64,000 nt of DNA, taken from contig NZ_CBCRXM010000004.1 of assembly GCF_965137005.1 (NCBI RefSeq), positions 201,036-265,035 on the forward strand, given 5' to 3'. Below the pieces are notes generated by a model. That model saw nothing but the letters and a program-made list of their open reading frames with translations. It was not told the DNA's origin and did no database searches. This DNA comes from Sphingomonas_O antarctica. GTDB lineage: Bacteria; Pseudomonadota; Alphaproteobacteria; Sphingomonadales; Sphingomonadaceae. The translations under genes were made by a program, and so were the position numbers. This document shows, piece after piece, positions 10,622 to 19,267 of this stretch; position 1 is the first letter of the stretch, and every line of letters begins with the position of its first letter.

Positions 10622-11920
10622 CTAGGCGGTTCGCAGCGCTTCGCCCATAGACCGGATCGCTGCGATCTTGGCGGTCAGGGGCGACCAGTCGTCGTCGGCG
10701 GCAATGGGTGCCCAGAGCGCCTCGACCTCCTCGATCAGCATCGAACAGGGTTCGGGGTTCGACAAATAGGAATGGTCGCGCCGTTCGCGCGCGTCGAAGA
10801 AATAACGGTCGATCGACGCGCCGCTGTCGGTCAGGTCGCGCTCGATCTGTTGCACACGGGCGATATCGGCGTCGCGGCCCTGCGATGCGGCGCCCAGACG
10901 CCACAGGAAGCGTTCGACCAGCGCATCGACATAATGGTCGCCAAACGGTTCGATGGCGGCGGCCAGCGCGTCGGAATCGCAGATCGGGTTGAGCGCGATG
11001 GCGAGTTGCACCAGATTCCAGTGTATCGCCTCGGCCTGGCGACCGAAACTATAGAGCCCGCGCTCGTCGAAATAGGCGGCGGTAAAGTCCGGGTCGAAGC
11101 CCGGCGCGAATCGCCACGGGCCGTAATCGAAACTTTCGCCGGTGATGTTGATGTTGTCGGTATTGAGCACGCCGTGGACGAAGCCCGCCGCCATATAGCT
11201 GGCGGCGAGGCGCGCGGTACGCCGGACGGTGTGCGCCAGCAGGCGCTGCGGCGCATCGGGGCCATCCTGTTCGCCGAAATAATGTTCGAGGCAATAAGCG
11301 GTCAGGCGCCTGAGTTCGTCTGTGAGGCCCAGCGTCGCGAGGCGCTGGAAACTGCCGATGCGGATATGCCCGTGGCTCAGCCGGACGAGCACGGCGGAGC
11401 GGGTCGGGGAGGGTTCGTCGCCGCGAACCAGTCGCTCGCCGGTTTCGATCACCGACAGCGTGCGCGAGGTTTCCACGCCCAAGGCCTGGAGCATTTCGGT
11501 GGCGAGGATTTCGCGGACTGCACCCTTCAACGTCAGACGACCATCGCCGAACCGGCTGTGCGGCGTGGTGCCCGACCCCTTGGTGCCGAGGTCCATCAGG
11601 CGGCCGTCGCCGTCGCGGCATTGCGCGAACAGGAACCCGCGACCGTCGCCGATTTGCGGGTTGTAGCTGCGAAACTGATGCCCGTGATACCGCAGCGCGA
11701 GCGGTTGCCGCAGACTGCCGTCAAATGGCTGAAACCGCCCGAAATGATCGATCCAGCGATCGTCGGACATCGTGGCCAGACCGATCTCCGCCGCCGCGCG
11801 ATCGTTGCGAAAGCGCAGGCGATGTTCAGGGAAATCCGCCGCCGCGACGGGGTCGGCGAGGAAGTCCGCGATTTCATCGATAGCTTTCGCGGGGATGAAC
11901 GGTTGATCGGGCGACACCAT
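10622..11920 (-). CDS. selO: Protein adenylyltransferase SelO (YdiU/UPF0061 family)
   Basis: A 432-residue pseudokinase-fold enzyme; characterised SelO proteins transfer AMP to Ser, Thr or Tyr of other proteins. Recognisable blocks are ALRYHGHQFRSYNPQIGDGRG, DLGTKGSGTTPHSRFGDGRL, the KGAVREILATEML helix and VHGVLNTDNINITGESFDYGPW with the metal-binding Asn and Asp. It is shorter than E. coli SelO (478 residues). ATG at 11920 is chosen because it begins the conserved N-terminal stretch and an upstream extension would overlap the divergent hydrolase. Only 18 bp separate the two divergent start codons. Confidence 0.92.
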   Translation of the reverse strand: MVSPDQPFIPAKAIDEIADFLADPVAAADFPEHRLRFRNDRAAAEIGLATMSDDRWIDHFGRFQPFDGSLRQPLALRYHGHQFRSYNPQIGDGRGFLFAQCRDGDGRLMDLGTKGSGTTPHSRFGDGRLTLKGAVREILATEMLQALGVETSRTLSVIETGERLVRGDEPSPTRSAVLVRLSHGHIRIGSFQRLATLGLTDELRRLTAYCLEHYFGEQDGPDAPQRLLAHTVRRTARLAASYMAAGFVHGVLNTDNINITGESFDYGPWRFAPGFDPDFTAAYFDERGLYSFGRQAEAIHWNLVQLAIALNPICDSDALAAAIEPFGDHYVDALVERFLWRLGAASQGRDADIARVQQIERDLTDSGASIDRYFFDARERRDHSYLSNPEPCSMLIEEVEALWAPIAADDDWSPLTAKIAAIRSMGEALRTA

Positions 11921-11938
11921 GCGGCGATATGCGATGCG

Positions 11939-12796
11939 ATGGGCGAAGCGGCAAGCGACGGTTACTGGCAATCGACCGACGGACTGCGGCTGCATTACCG
12001 GCTGTACGGTCGCGCCAGTGAGAAAGCGCCGGTGCTGTGCCTGCCCGGGTTGACGCGCAATGCCCGCGATTATGCCGCGCTGGCGGCGCATCTGGCGCAT
12101 GACCGCCAGGTCTATGCGATCGATTTTCGCGGGCGGGGCGGCAGCGACTATGCCAAGGACCCGGCGACCTATATGCCGATGACCTACGCCGCCGATGTCG
12201 AGGCGTTGCTGACCGATCGGGAAATCGGCACATTCATCGCGATCGGCACGTCGCTCGGCGGGATCGTGTCGCTGATCCTCGGCGCGGCCCGGCCCGAACG
12301 GCTAGCGGGACTGGTGCTCAACGATGTCGGCCCGGTGATCGACGCGGCGGGGCTCGATCGTATCCGGTCCTATGTCGGCAAAAGCGCGACATGGCCGACC
12401 TGGGTTCATGCGGCGCGCGATATCGGCGGGACGAATGCCGCGTCGTATCCGCAGTTCGAGCTGCCCGACTGGATCGCGATGGCCAAGCGGGTCTGTCGGC
12501 TCAAATCCTCGGGCCGGATCGTGTTCGATTACGACATGGCGATCGCCGAACCGCTGCGCGCGCCGGGAGGCGAAGCGGGGGTCGATTTGTGGCCGTTGTT
12601 CGAGGCGGTCCGCGCGGTGCAGACGCTGTATCTGAGGGGTGCGCTGTCCGATATCCTGTCGGTTGCAACGCTGGACGAGATGATCCGGCGTGGCGGTGGC
12701 GCGGCGGTGACGGTGCCCGGTGTCGGTCATGCGCCGACGCTCGACGAACCCGAGGCGCGTGCAGCGATCGACGCGCTGATCGCCCGGGCCGCGTGA
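11939..12796 (+). CDS. Alpha/beta hydrolase
   Basis: A 285-residue serine hydrolase. The oxyanion strand is VLCLPGLTRNARDY (32-45), the nucleophile elbow is GTSLGG with Ser105, and the catalytic His is in the C-terminal GVGHAPTLDEPEA. The fold is clear but the substrate is not; the WQSTDGLRLHYRLYG opening is common among uncharacterised esterase and peroxidase-like hydrolases of sphingomonads. ATG at 11939 was chosen because the long open frame upstream is antisense to selO. The stop overlaps the start of the next gene (TGATG). Confidence 0.85.
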   Translation: MGEAASDGYWQSTDGLRLHYRLYGRASEKAPVLCLPGLTRNARDYAALAAHLAHDRQVYAIDFRGRGGSDYAKDPATYMPMTYAADVEALLTDREIGTFIAIGTSLGGIVSLILGAARPERLAGLVLNDVGPVIDAAGLDRIRSYVGKSATWPTWVHAARDIGGTNAASYPQFELPDWIAMAKRVCRLKSSGRIVFDYDMAIAEPLRAPGGEAGVDLWPLFEAVRAVQTLYLRGALSDILSVATLDEMIRRGGGAAVTVPGVGHAPTLDEPEARAAIDALIARAA

Positions 12797-13794
12797 TGCG
12801 GGTGCTGCACGTGTTCGGGGCGGATGTGCCGCCGGGGATCGTCGAGCGTGCCGGGCGCGTCGCCCGGGGATTGCCGCGCACGTTGCGGCACACGATCGAT
12901 AATGAGACTTTGCTGCCGATATTCGACGTGCCGGGTGCGACGGGGTTGCGTGAAGCACTGCCGCTCCACGGCAAGGCGTCGCTGTCGCGTTACACCCGTA
13001 TCGCAACGATGGTTGCCGATGCGGACCTGATCCTGACCTATGGGCCCGACACTCTGGACGTCATGGTCGCGCGGCGGATTTTCGGGCGCAAGATGCCGCC
13101 GCTGGTCCATCACGAAACGAGCGATGCACGCCGTTCGGGTTACGACCGGCTGGTGCGGTGGCTGGTGATCCCCGCGGCTGCCACCGTGATCGATAGCGAC
13201 CTGATCGAGGACGGGGTCGATCTGAAAGCATTCGCGCCGGGCAAGCCGGGTGCGGCGCTGGCGGGACTGGAACGCCATCGTGGCGATTTCGTGATCGGGT
13301 GCATCAGCCCGCTGCGTTCGGGGCTGGGTCTCGCCGCCTTGGTGCGCGCAGTCGCGGTGATTCCCAATGCCAAGCTGGCGGTCGTCGGGGGCGGGCCCGA
13401 TGCCAACGCGTTGGCGGGCGAGGCGCGGCGCGCCGGCCTGGGCAGCCGGCTGGTCTTGCCCGGGCGTGTGCGCGACACGGCCCGCGCGCTGCGTCAGTTC
13501 GATTTGCTGGCGGTGCCATCGGGCGGGATCGACCGGTTCACGCTGATCGAGGCGATGGCGACGGGTCTGCCCGTCGTCGCGCCCGCGGGAACCGAGCTGC
13601 CGGCCGAAAACCCGCGTTACGCCGGTGCCGACGAACTGCGGGACCATTTGCTGCGGCTGGCCGGCAATCGCGACCTGCGCATGCGGATCGGCGAGGCCAA
13701 TCGAGCGGCAGCGATTTCGGGGCATGACGCCACGCGGATGATCGCGGCATTTCGGGACATTTATGCCGCCGCGGCGTTGATCGACATTAGGTAA
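12796..13794 (+). CDS. Glycosyltransferase (GT4-like)
   Basis: A 332-residue protein with a GT-B architecture. It has an N-terminal MRVLHVFGADVPPG strand, a C-terminal Rossmann half starting FVIGCISPLRSGLG, the nucleotide-sugar strand AKLAVVGGGPDANAL and the donor motif DRFTLIEAMATGLPVVAP with its conserved Glu. It resembles group 1 glycosyltransferases but is shorter in the N-terminal half. ATG at 12796 overlaps the hydrolase stop. Donor and acceptor cannot be inferred; there is no polysaccharide cluster around it. Confidence 0.8.
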   Translation: MRVLHVFGADVPPGIVERAGRVARGLPRTLRHTIDNETLLPIFDVPGATGLREALPLHGKASLSRYTRIATMVADADLILTYGPDTLDVMVARRIFGRKMPPLVHHETSDARRSGYDRLVRWLVIPAAATVIDSDLIEDGVDLKAFAPGKPGAALAGLERHRGDFVIGCISPLRSGLGLAALVRAVAVIPNAKLAVVGGGPDANALAGEARRAGLGSRLVLPGRVRDTARALRQFDLLAVPSGGIDRFTLIEAMATGLPVVAPAGTELPAENPRYAGADELRDHLLRLAGNRDLRMRIGEANRAAAISGHDATRMIAAFRDIYAAAALIDIR

Positions 13795-13840
13795 ACTTCA
13801 GCGCCTGCGATAAGGCGAAGCGAGCTTTGGGAGCGACAGT

Positions 13841-15244
13841 TTGTTCAAGGGTTTGAAGCCGATCGTCTATCAGGGCCGCGAAGTCTGGCCATTGGTCGAG
13901 GGCGGCAAAGGGGTGTCGGCAACCAACCATGCGTCGGCCGGCGCATGGGCCGCGGCGGGCGGCATCGGCACCGTCAGCGCGGTCAATGCGGACAGTTACG
14001 ACCCGACCGGCAAGATCGTTCCGCAGGTCTACATCTCGCGCACCAGGGCGGAGCGGCACCAGGAATTGATCCACTTCGCCGTCGAAGGCGCGGTGGAACA
14101 GGTCAAGCGCGCGCACGACATTTCGGGCGGCAAGGGCGCGATCAACATCAACGTGTTGTGGGAAATGGGCGGCGCGCAGACCATTCTCGATCAGGTCCTC
14201 GAACGCACCAAAGGGTTGGTCGCGGGGGTCACCTGTGGTGCCGGGATGCCGTATCGCCTGAGCGAAATAGCGTCGAAGCACGGCGTGTCGTATTTGCCGA
14301 TCATCAGTTCGGGCCGGGCGTTTCGCGCGCTGTGGAAGCGGGCTTATTCGAAGGCGGCGGACCTGTTGTCGGCGGTGGTGTATGAAGACCCGTGGCTGGC
14401 GGGCGGGCATAATGGCCTGTCCAACGCCGAAGACCCGCTCAAGCCCGAAGATCCCTATCCGCGCGTCAAGGCGTTGCGTGACGTCATGCGCGAAGGCGGC
14501 ATTTCCGATGAGACGCCGATCGTGATGGCCGGTGGCGTTTGGCGCCTCGACGAATGGGTTCACTGGATCGACAATCCCGAACTCGGCCAGATCGCGTTCC
14601 AGTTCGGCACCCGGCCGCTGCTGACGACTGAAAGCCCCATCCCGCAAGGCTGGAAGGACCGGCTGATGACATTGGAGGAGGGCGACATCCTCCTACACCG
14701 CTTCTCACCGACCGGATTTTACTCGAGTGCGGTGCGCACACCGTTTCTGCGCAACCTCGAGGCGCGGTCGCAGCGGCAGATCGCCTTTTCCAAGGACCAG
14801 ATCGGCGATCACACGCACCAGCTCGACGTCGGCGTGAAGGGCAAGAATTTCTGGGTGACGCTCGGCGACCTGCAACATGCCCGCGAGTGGTTTGGCTTGG
14901 GTTACACCGATGCGTTAAAAACGCCCGATAACACCTTGGTTTTCGTGACTCCCGAAGAGAAAACCGTGATCCGCAAGGATCAGGCGGATTGCATGGGTTG
15001 CCTGTCGCATTGCGCGTTTTCGGCGTGGAAGGACCATGACGATTGGTCGACCGGCTATCTCGCCGACCCGCGCAGCTTTTGTATCCAGAAAACGCTGCAG
15101 GACATCGCGCATGGCGGACCGGTCGACGAAAATTTGATGTTCGCCGGGCATTCGGCGTTCCGGTTCAAGAAGGACCCGTTCTACTCCAATGGCTTCGTCC
15201 CCAGCGTGAAGCAGCTGGTCGACCGGATCCTGACCGGCGAATGA
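13841..15244 (+). CDS. FMN-dependent nitronate monooxygenase-like oxidoreductase
   Basis: A 467-residue TIM-barrel flavoprotein of the NAD(P)H-dependent flavin oxidoreductase / 2-nitropropane dioxygenase group. Signatures are GGIGTVSAVNAD, GINVLWEMG-type INVLWEMGGAQ, GVTCGAGMPYRL and IVMAGGVWRLDE in the phosphate-binding region. The start is TTG at 13841 with GGGAG eight bases upstream. The C-terminal extension contains C384, C387 and C391 (CMGCLSHC), unusual for nitronate monooxygenases and suggestive of a metal or Fe-S site. It overlaps the next gene by 4 bp. The physiological substrate is unknown. Confidence 0.82.
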   Translation: MFKGLKPIVYQGREVWPLVEGGKGVSATNHASAGAWAAAGGIGTVSAVNADSYDPTGKIVPQVYISRTRAERHQELIHFAVEGAVEQVKRAHDISGGKGAININVLWEMGGAQTILDQVLERTKGLVAGVTCGAGMPYRLSEIASKHGVSYLPIISSGRAFRALWKRAYSKAADLLSAVVYEDPWLAGGHNGLSNAEDPLKPEDPYPRVKALRDVMREGGISDETPIVMAGGVWRLDEWVHWIDNPELGQIAFQFGTRPLLTTESPIPQGWKDRLMTLEEGDILLHRFSPTGFYSSAVRTPFLRNLEARSQRQIAFSKDQIGDHTHQLDVGVKGKNFWVTLGDLQHAREWFGLGYTDALKTPDNTLVFVTPEEKTVIRKDQADCMGCLSHCAFSAWKDHDDWSTGYLADPRSFCIQKTLQDIAHGGPVDENLMFAGHSAFRFKKDPFYSNGFVPSVKQLVDRILTGE

Positions 15245-15711
15245 TGCGCGCCGTTCTCGTCATGGCCGCGCTGGCCGTCGCGCTGCCGGCTCAGGCCGCT
15301 GAGAAAGCGCCGCCTTATTGGGCATCGATCGTGCCGAACAAGGCGCGGACGCGGACGGGCCCGGGACGGAATTTTCCGGGGGCGTGGCTGTATCAGCGCA
15401 GCGGGTTGCCGGTGCGCGTGATCGCGACCTATCCCAATTGGCGCAAGATCACCGATCCCGACGGCGCTACCGGCTGGATCCAGTCGAACATGCTCAGCGA
15501 TAAACGCACCGCTTTGGTCATCGGCAGCGCGCGCGAAATGCGCGAACACGCCGACGACACGGCGAAGATCGCCTGGCGGGTTGCACCCGGCGTGGTCGGC
15601 GCGGTCAGCGAATGCGACAGCCGCTGGTGCCGGTTCGAGACGGCGGGCAAGGTCGGTTTTGTGCCGCGCGGCGGGCTGTGGGGGCTGGCACCCGGGGAGC
15701 AGCTCCCCTGA
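15241..15711 (+). CDS. Secreted SH3-domain protein
   Basis: A 156-residue protein with a signal peptide (MMRAVLVMAALAVALPAQA) and two bacterial SH3-like repeats. The first starts ARTRTGPGRNFPGAWLYQ with the paired GWIQSNML end, and the second is in the C-terminal half (EMREHADDTAKIAWRV to GFVPRGGLWG). Such domains usually bind cell-wall components in the periplasm. Two adjacent ATG codons at 15241 and 15244 could serve as start; both overlap the stop of the flavin oxidoreductase gene. Function beyond wall binding is not evident. Confidence 0.82.
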   Translation: MMRAVLVMAALAVALPAQAAEKAPPYWASIVPNKARTRTGPGRNFPGAWLYQRSGLPVRVIATYPNWRKITDPDGATGWIQSNMLSDKRTALVIGSAREMREHADDTAKIAWRVAPGVVGAVSECDSRWCRFETAGKVGFVPRGGLWGLAPGEQLP

Positions 15712-15713
15712 TC

Positions 15714-16436
15714 GTGCTGCTCGCGGCCGTCGCGGGCGCGATCCTCGGCAGTTTTCTGGCAACTTTGGTGGTGCGCTGGCCGGCGGGGCGTAGCTTGGGC
15801 GGGCGCTCGGCGTGCGACGAGTGCGGCAAGCCGATCGGCGCGTTGAGCCTGATCCCGTTGCTCAGTTATGCGGTGGCACGTGGCCGGTGCGCGGATTGCA
15901 ATGCGCCGATCGATCCGGTGCATCCGATCATGGAACTGGCCAGTGCCGTACTGGCGGGTTTCGCGTTTGCGGTTTTGCCGCTGACCGTGGCGCCGTGGGT
16001 TGGGGGGGCGTCTTTGCTGTTGCTGACGCTCGCCTTGCTGGACCTGCGGCATTTCTGGCTGCCCGACCGCTTGACGCTGTCGCTGGCGGGGCTCGGGCTG
16101 CTGGCGGCGTCGAGCGGCGCGCCGGGTATCGCGGACCGACTCGTTGGGCTGGTGGCGGGGTGGGCGAGCCTTGTTTTGGTCGCCTTGGCCTATCGCCGGG
16201 TGCGTGGGCGTGAGGGACTGGGGGCGGGGGACGGCAAATTGTTCGGTGCGATCGGGGCGTGGACCGGATGGCAAATTTTGCCGTTCATTCTCCTCGGAGC
16301 CAGCGTGCTCGGCCTTGCCGTAGCGGCGGCGATGCTGGTTGCCGGGCGGCGGGTTGCGGCCACGACGCGACTGCCGTTCGGGACGTTGCTCGCGGCGGCG
16401 GCGTTGCCCGCGATATACTGGACGGCGCTGCACTGA
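15714..16436 (+). CDS. Prepilin peptidase (type IV leader peptidase, GspO/PilD family)
   Basis: A roughly 240-residue integral membrane aspartyl protease that cleaves and N-methylates type IV prepilin-like proteins. N-terminal GSFLATLVVRWPAG is followed by a cytoplasmic zinc loop with two CxxC pairs (CDECGKPI and CADCNAPI). The catalytic Asp motifs are DLRHFWLPDRLT and GAGDGKLFGAIG. GTG at 15714 follows the SH3 gene stop directly, with GGGGAG upstream at somewhat long spacing; an earlier in-frame GTG near 15678 is possible. No pseudopilin or secretion genes adjoin it, so its clients must be encoded elsewhere. Confidence 0.88.
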   Translation: MLLAAVAGAILGSFLATLVVRWPAGRSLGGRSACDECGKPIGALSLIPLLSYAVARGRCADCNAPIDPVHPIMELASAVLAGFAFAVLPLTVAPWVGGASLLLLTLALLDLRHFWLPDRLTLSLAGLGLLAASSGAPGIADRLVGLVAGWASLVLVALAYRRVRGREGLGAGDGKLFGAIGAWTGWQILPFILLGASVLGLAVAAAMLVAGRRVAATTRLPFGTLLAAAALPAIYWTALH

Positions 16437-16466
16437 TCGCGCACTCTCCCGAAAAAGGAGAGCGGG

Positions 16467-17888
16467 ATGGCTGAAGCAATGGAGGCTGCGCTGGCGCGCC
16501 AGCGGGCGGCATTCGAGGCGGACATGCCGGTCAGTGAGGCGGTGCGCCGCGAACGCATCGACCGCGTGATCGCGCTGATGCGCAAACATGGCGAGGCTTT
16601 TGCCGCCGCGTTGAGCGAGGATTTCGGCCATCGCAGCCGGGTCCAGTCGCTGCTCACCGATATCGTCGCGACGATCCGCTCCGCCAAACATGCCAAAAAG
16701 CATCTGTCGGCGTGGATGAAGCCGGAAAAGCGGCCGCTCGACTTTCCGCTCGGCCTGTTGGGCGCAAAGGCACGCGTCGAATTTCAGCCCAAGGGGGTGA
16801 TCGGCATTATCGCGCCGTGGAATTTCCCGGTGCAATTGAGCTTCGGCCCACTCATCGGGGCGCTTGCCGCGGGCAACCGCGCGATGATCAAGACCAGCGA
16901 ATTCACGCCCGCCGTCGCCGCGCTGACCGAAAGTTCGATCGCCGAATTCTTCGCGCCCGACGAGGTCGCGGTGTTCAGCGGCGGGCCGGACGTGGGTCAA
17001 GCCTTTGCCAAATTGCCGTTCGATCATTTGATCTTCACCGGCGCGACCGGGATCGGCAAACACATCCTTCATGCCGCCGCCGACAATCTGACGCCGGTCA
17101 CGCTCGAACTCGGCGGCAAATCGCCGACGATCATCGGGCGCAGCGCCGATGTGAAGGCCGCGACCGAACGCGTCGCGATCGGCAAGATGATGAACGCCGG
17201 GCAGATCTGCCTCGCGCCCGATTATTTGCTGGTTCCGGAGGAAAAAGAGAGTGAGGTCATCGACGGGCTGAAGTCCGCGGTCTCGCTGCTTTATCCGAAG
17301 CTGTTGGCGAATGACGATTATGCCAGCGTCATCAACGCGCGGCACCGCGACCGGTTGAAGGGCTATCTCGACGACGCGAAGGCCAAGGGCGCCGAACTGA
17401 TCGAGATAAACCCGGCGAACGAGGATTTCGCGGCGACGAACGGCAACAAGCTGCCACTGACGATAATCCGCAATCCGACTGACGACATGACGGTGATGCA
17501 GGAGGAGATTTTCGGACCGATCCTGCCGGTCAAGACCTACGGCCGCACCGAGGAGGCGGTGGCGTATGTCAACGCGCACGATCGGCCGCTCGGGTTGTAT
17601 TATTTCGGCAGCGATGGCGGGGAGGAGCGGCGGGTGCTCGACCGGACCGTATCGGGCGGCGTCACGGTCAACGACGTCCTGTTTCATGTCAGCATGGAGG
17701 ATTTGCCGTTCGGCGGCGTCGGCCCGTCGGGCATGGGCGCGTACCACGGCCGCGACGGGTTCAGAACATTCAGCCACGCGCGCGCAATCTATCGCCAGCC
17801 GAAGATCGACGTCGCCAAGCTGGCGGGGTTCAAGCCGCCTTATGGCAAGGCTGCCGACAAGGCGATCGCGCGGGAGATGAAGGCGTGA
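16467..17888 (+). CDS. Coniferyl-aldehyde dehydrogenase-like NAD(P) aldehyde dehydrogenase
   Basis: A 473-residue aldehyde dehydrogenase. It has Asn119 in IIAPWNFPVQL, Glu214 in LELGGKSP and Cys248 in NAGQICLAPDY. It also has the EEIFGPILPV and NDVLFHVSMEDLPFGGVGPSGMG blocks and the C-terminal HARAIYRQPK. The QICLAPDYLLVP form and the short N-terminus place it with the coniferyl-aldehyde/fatty-aldehyde group that lacks an N-terminal oligomerisation extension. The real substrate may be any aromatic or fatty aldehyde. GGAG precedes the ATG at 16467. An amidase gene overlaps its stop by 4 bp. Confidence 0.85.
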   Translation: MAEAMEAALARQRAAFEADMPVSEAVRRERIDRVIALMRKHGEAFAAALSEDFGHRSRVQSLLTDIVATIRSAKHAKKHLSAWMKPEKRPLDFPLGLLGAKARVEFQPKGVIGIIAPWNFPVQLSFGPLIGALAAGNRAMIKTSEFTPAVAALTESSIAEFFAPDEVAVFSGGPDVGQAFAKLPFDHLIFTGATGIGKHILHAAADNLTPVTLELGGKSPTIIGRSADVKAATERVAIGKMMNAGQICLAPDYLLVPEEKESEVIDGLKSAVSLLYPKLLANDDYASVINARHRDRLKGYLDDAKAKGAELIEINPANEDFAATNGNKLPLTIIRNPTDDMTVMQEEIFGPILPVKTYGRTEEAVAYVNAHDRPLGLYYFGSDGGEERRVLDRTVSGGVTVNDVLFHVSMEDLPFGGVGPSGMGAYHGRDGFRTFSHARAIYRQPKIDVAKLAGFKPPYGKAADKAIAREMKA

Positions 17889-19267
17889 ATTTGGGCGATA
17901 TGGACGCGCTGGCGACGGCAGCGGCGGTCAAGTCCGGCGACATCACCGCGCTCGAAGCGGTGGATGCCGCGATTGCGCGGGCGGAAGCGCTCGACCCCAA
18001 GCTCGGCTTCATGGTCACGCCCGATTACGACCGCGCGCGCGAACTGGCGGGCAAGGCGGATCGAAATGCGCCGTTTGCCGGCGTGCCGTTTCTGATCAAG
18101 GATCTGGACGATTATCGCGGACTGCCGACGCGGAAGGGATCGCGGCATACGGCTGGTTTTCCGCCCGCCGAGAGCCAGACGGCGTTCGTCGATGTGCTCC
18201 TCGCCGCCGGGCTGATCCCGCTGGGCAAGAGCTCCACGCCGGAACATGGCTTTTTGCCGACGACCGAACCGACCGGTTTCGAACCGACGCGAAATCCGTG
18301 GGATACGGCGCGTTCTTCGGGCGGTTCGTCAGGTGGTGCGGCCTCCGCGACTGCGGCGCATGTCGTGCCATTCGCGCATGCCAGCGATGGCGGCGGATCG
18401 ATCCGCATCCCCGCATCGTGTTGCGGGCTGTTCGGACTGAAGCCATCGCGCAATCGCACCGTCGCGACGACGCCGGGCGCATTCAGCATCGACCTGTCCG
18501 TCCAGCTCTGCGTGTCACGCAGCGTGCGCGATAGCGCGGCCTTGCTCGCGGCGGTCGAGGGCAACGCCTTGCCGCGCATCGGCCATGTCACTGGCCCCGC
18601 GACGCGCCGGTTGCGCATCGGCATGGTCCTGCCCGGTGTCGGCGGGCAGCAACCCGATGCGGATGTGGCGGCGACGGTCGCTGCGATGGCGGACACCTTG
18701 CGTAAACTCGGTCACCAAGTGGTCGACACGCAATGGCCCGACGCCTTTCGCGCGATCGGTGAGCATTTCCTGACGATCTGGTCGGCAGGGGCGTCAAAAC
18801 TCCTTGCCGACGCCAGTGAGACATTGGGACGGCCGGTCGGGCTCGACGATTATGAACCGTTCAGCCTGGCGATGGCGGCGGCGGTGAACGGGGCACCCCC
18901 GGGTGCGCTCGAGGCCGCGACCAAGGCGCTGTCCGGCCTCGGCGGCGCGCATGATGCGTGGTTCGCCGATCAGGATCTGATCATGTCGCCGGTGCTCGGC
19001 AGCCCGCCAGTGCCGCTGGGCTTTGTCTCGGGCACCGTACCGATCGACGCGATGACCGAGCGCCTCAACGCCTATGTCGGTTGGACGCAGCCGTTCAACG
19101 TCACCGGCGGCCCGGCGATGAGCGTGCCCGGCGGTTTGCCCGGCGGGTTGCCGGTGGGGGTGCAATTCGGCGCGAAGATCGGCGATGAGCGGACGTTGCT
19201 GGAACTGGCCTATGAGTTGGAACAAGCGCTGCCGTGGGCCAATCTGCGCCCGCCGGTCAGTGCCTAG
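17885..19267 (+). CDS. Amidase (amidase signature family)
   Basis: A 460-residue Ser-cisSer-Lys hydrolase. The catalytic triad is visible as Lys72 (PFLIKDLDD), Ser148 in the glycine/serine-rich RSSGGSSGGAASATAAH and nucleophile Ser172 in SDGGGSIRIPAS. GTG at 17885 overlaps the preceding dehydrogenase stop (GTGA), suggesting one transcript and perhaps a shared catabolic purpose, with an amide releasing a product that the dehydrogenase then oxidises; that link is inference. It is not GatA: no gatB or gatC is nearby and the substrate pocket region differs. Confidence 0.88.
   Translation: MNLGDMDALATAAAVKSGDITALEAVDAAIARAEALDPKLGFMVTPDYDRARELAGKADRNAPFAGVPFLIKDLDDYRGLPTRKGSRHTAGFPPAESQTAFVDVLLAAGLIPLGKSSTPEHGFLPTTEPTGFEPTRNPWDTARSSGGSSGGAASATAAHVVPFAHASDGGGSIRIPASCCGLFGLKPSRNRTVATTPGAFSIDLSVQLCVSRSVRDSAALLAAVEGNALPRIGHVTGPATRRLRIGMVLPGVGGQQPDADVAATVAAMADTLRKLGHQVVDTQWPDAFRAIGEHFLTIWSAGASKLLADASETLGRPVGLDDYEPFSLAMAAAVNGAPPGALEAATKALSGLGGAHDAWFADQDLIMSPVLGSPPVPLGFVSGTVPIDAMTERLNAYVGWTQPFNVTGGPAMSVPGGLPGGLPVGVQFGAKIGDERTLLELAYELEQALPWANLRPPVSA

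Noticed and set aside
10772..11938. Upstream extension of the alpha/beta hydrolase frame (390 codons)
   Set aside because: It is antisense to selO and shows no hydrolase-like sequence; the start at 11939 begins the recognisable domain.
15429..17777. A 782-codon open frame on the minus strand
   Set aside because: It is antisense to the SH3, prepilin peptidase and aldehyde dehydrogenase genes. Its translation is Arg/Gln/His-rich low-complexity sequence with no domain, as expected from reading GC-rich codons backwards.
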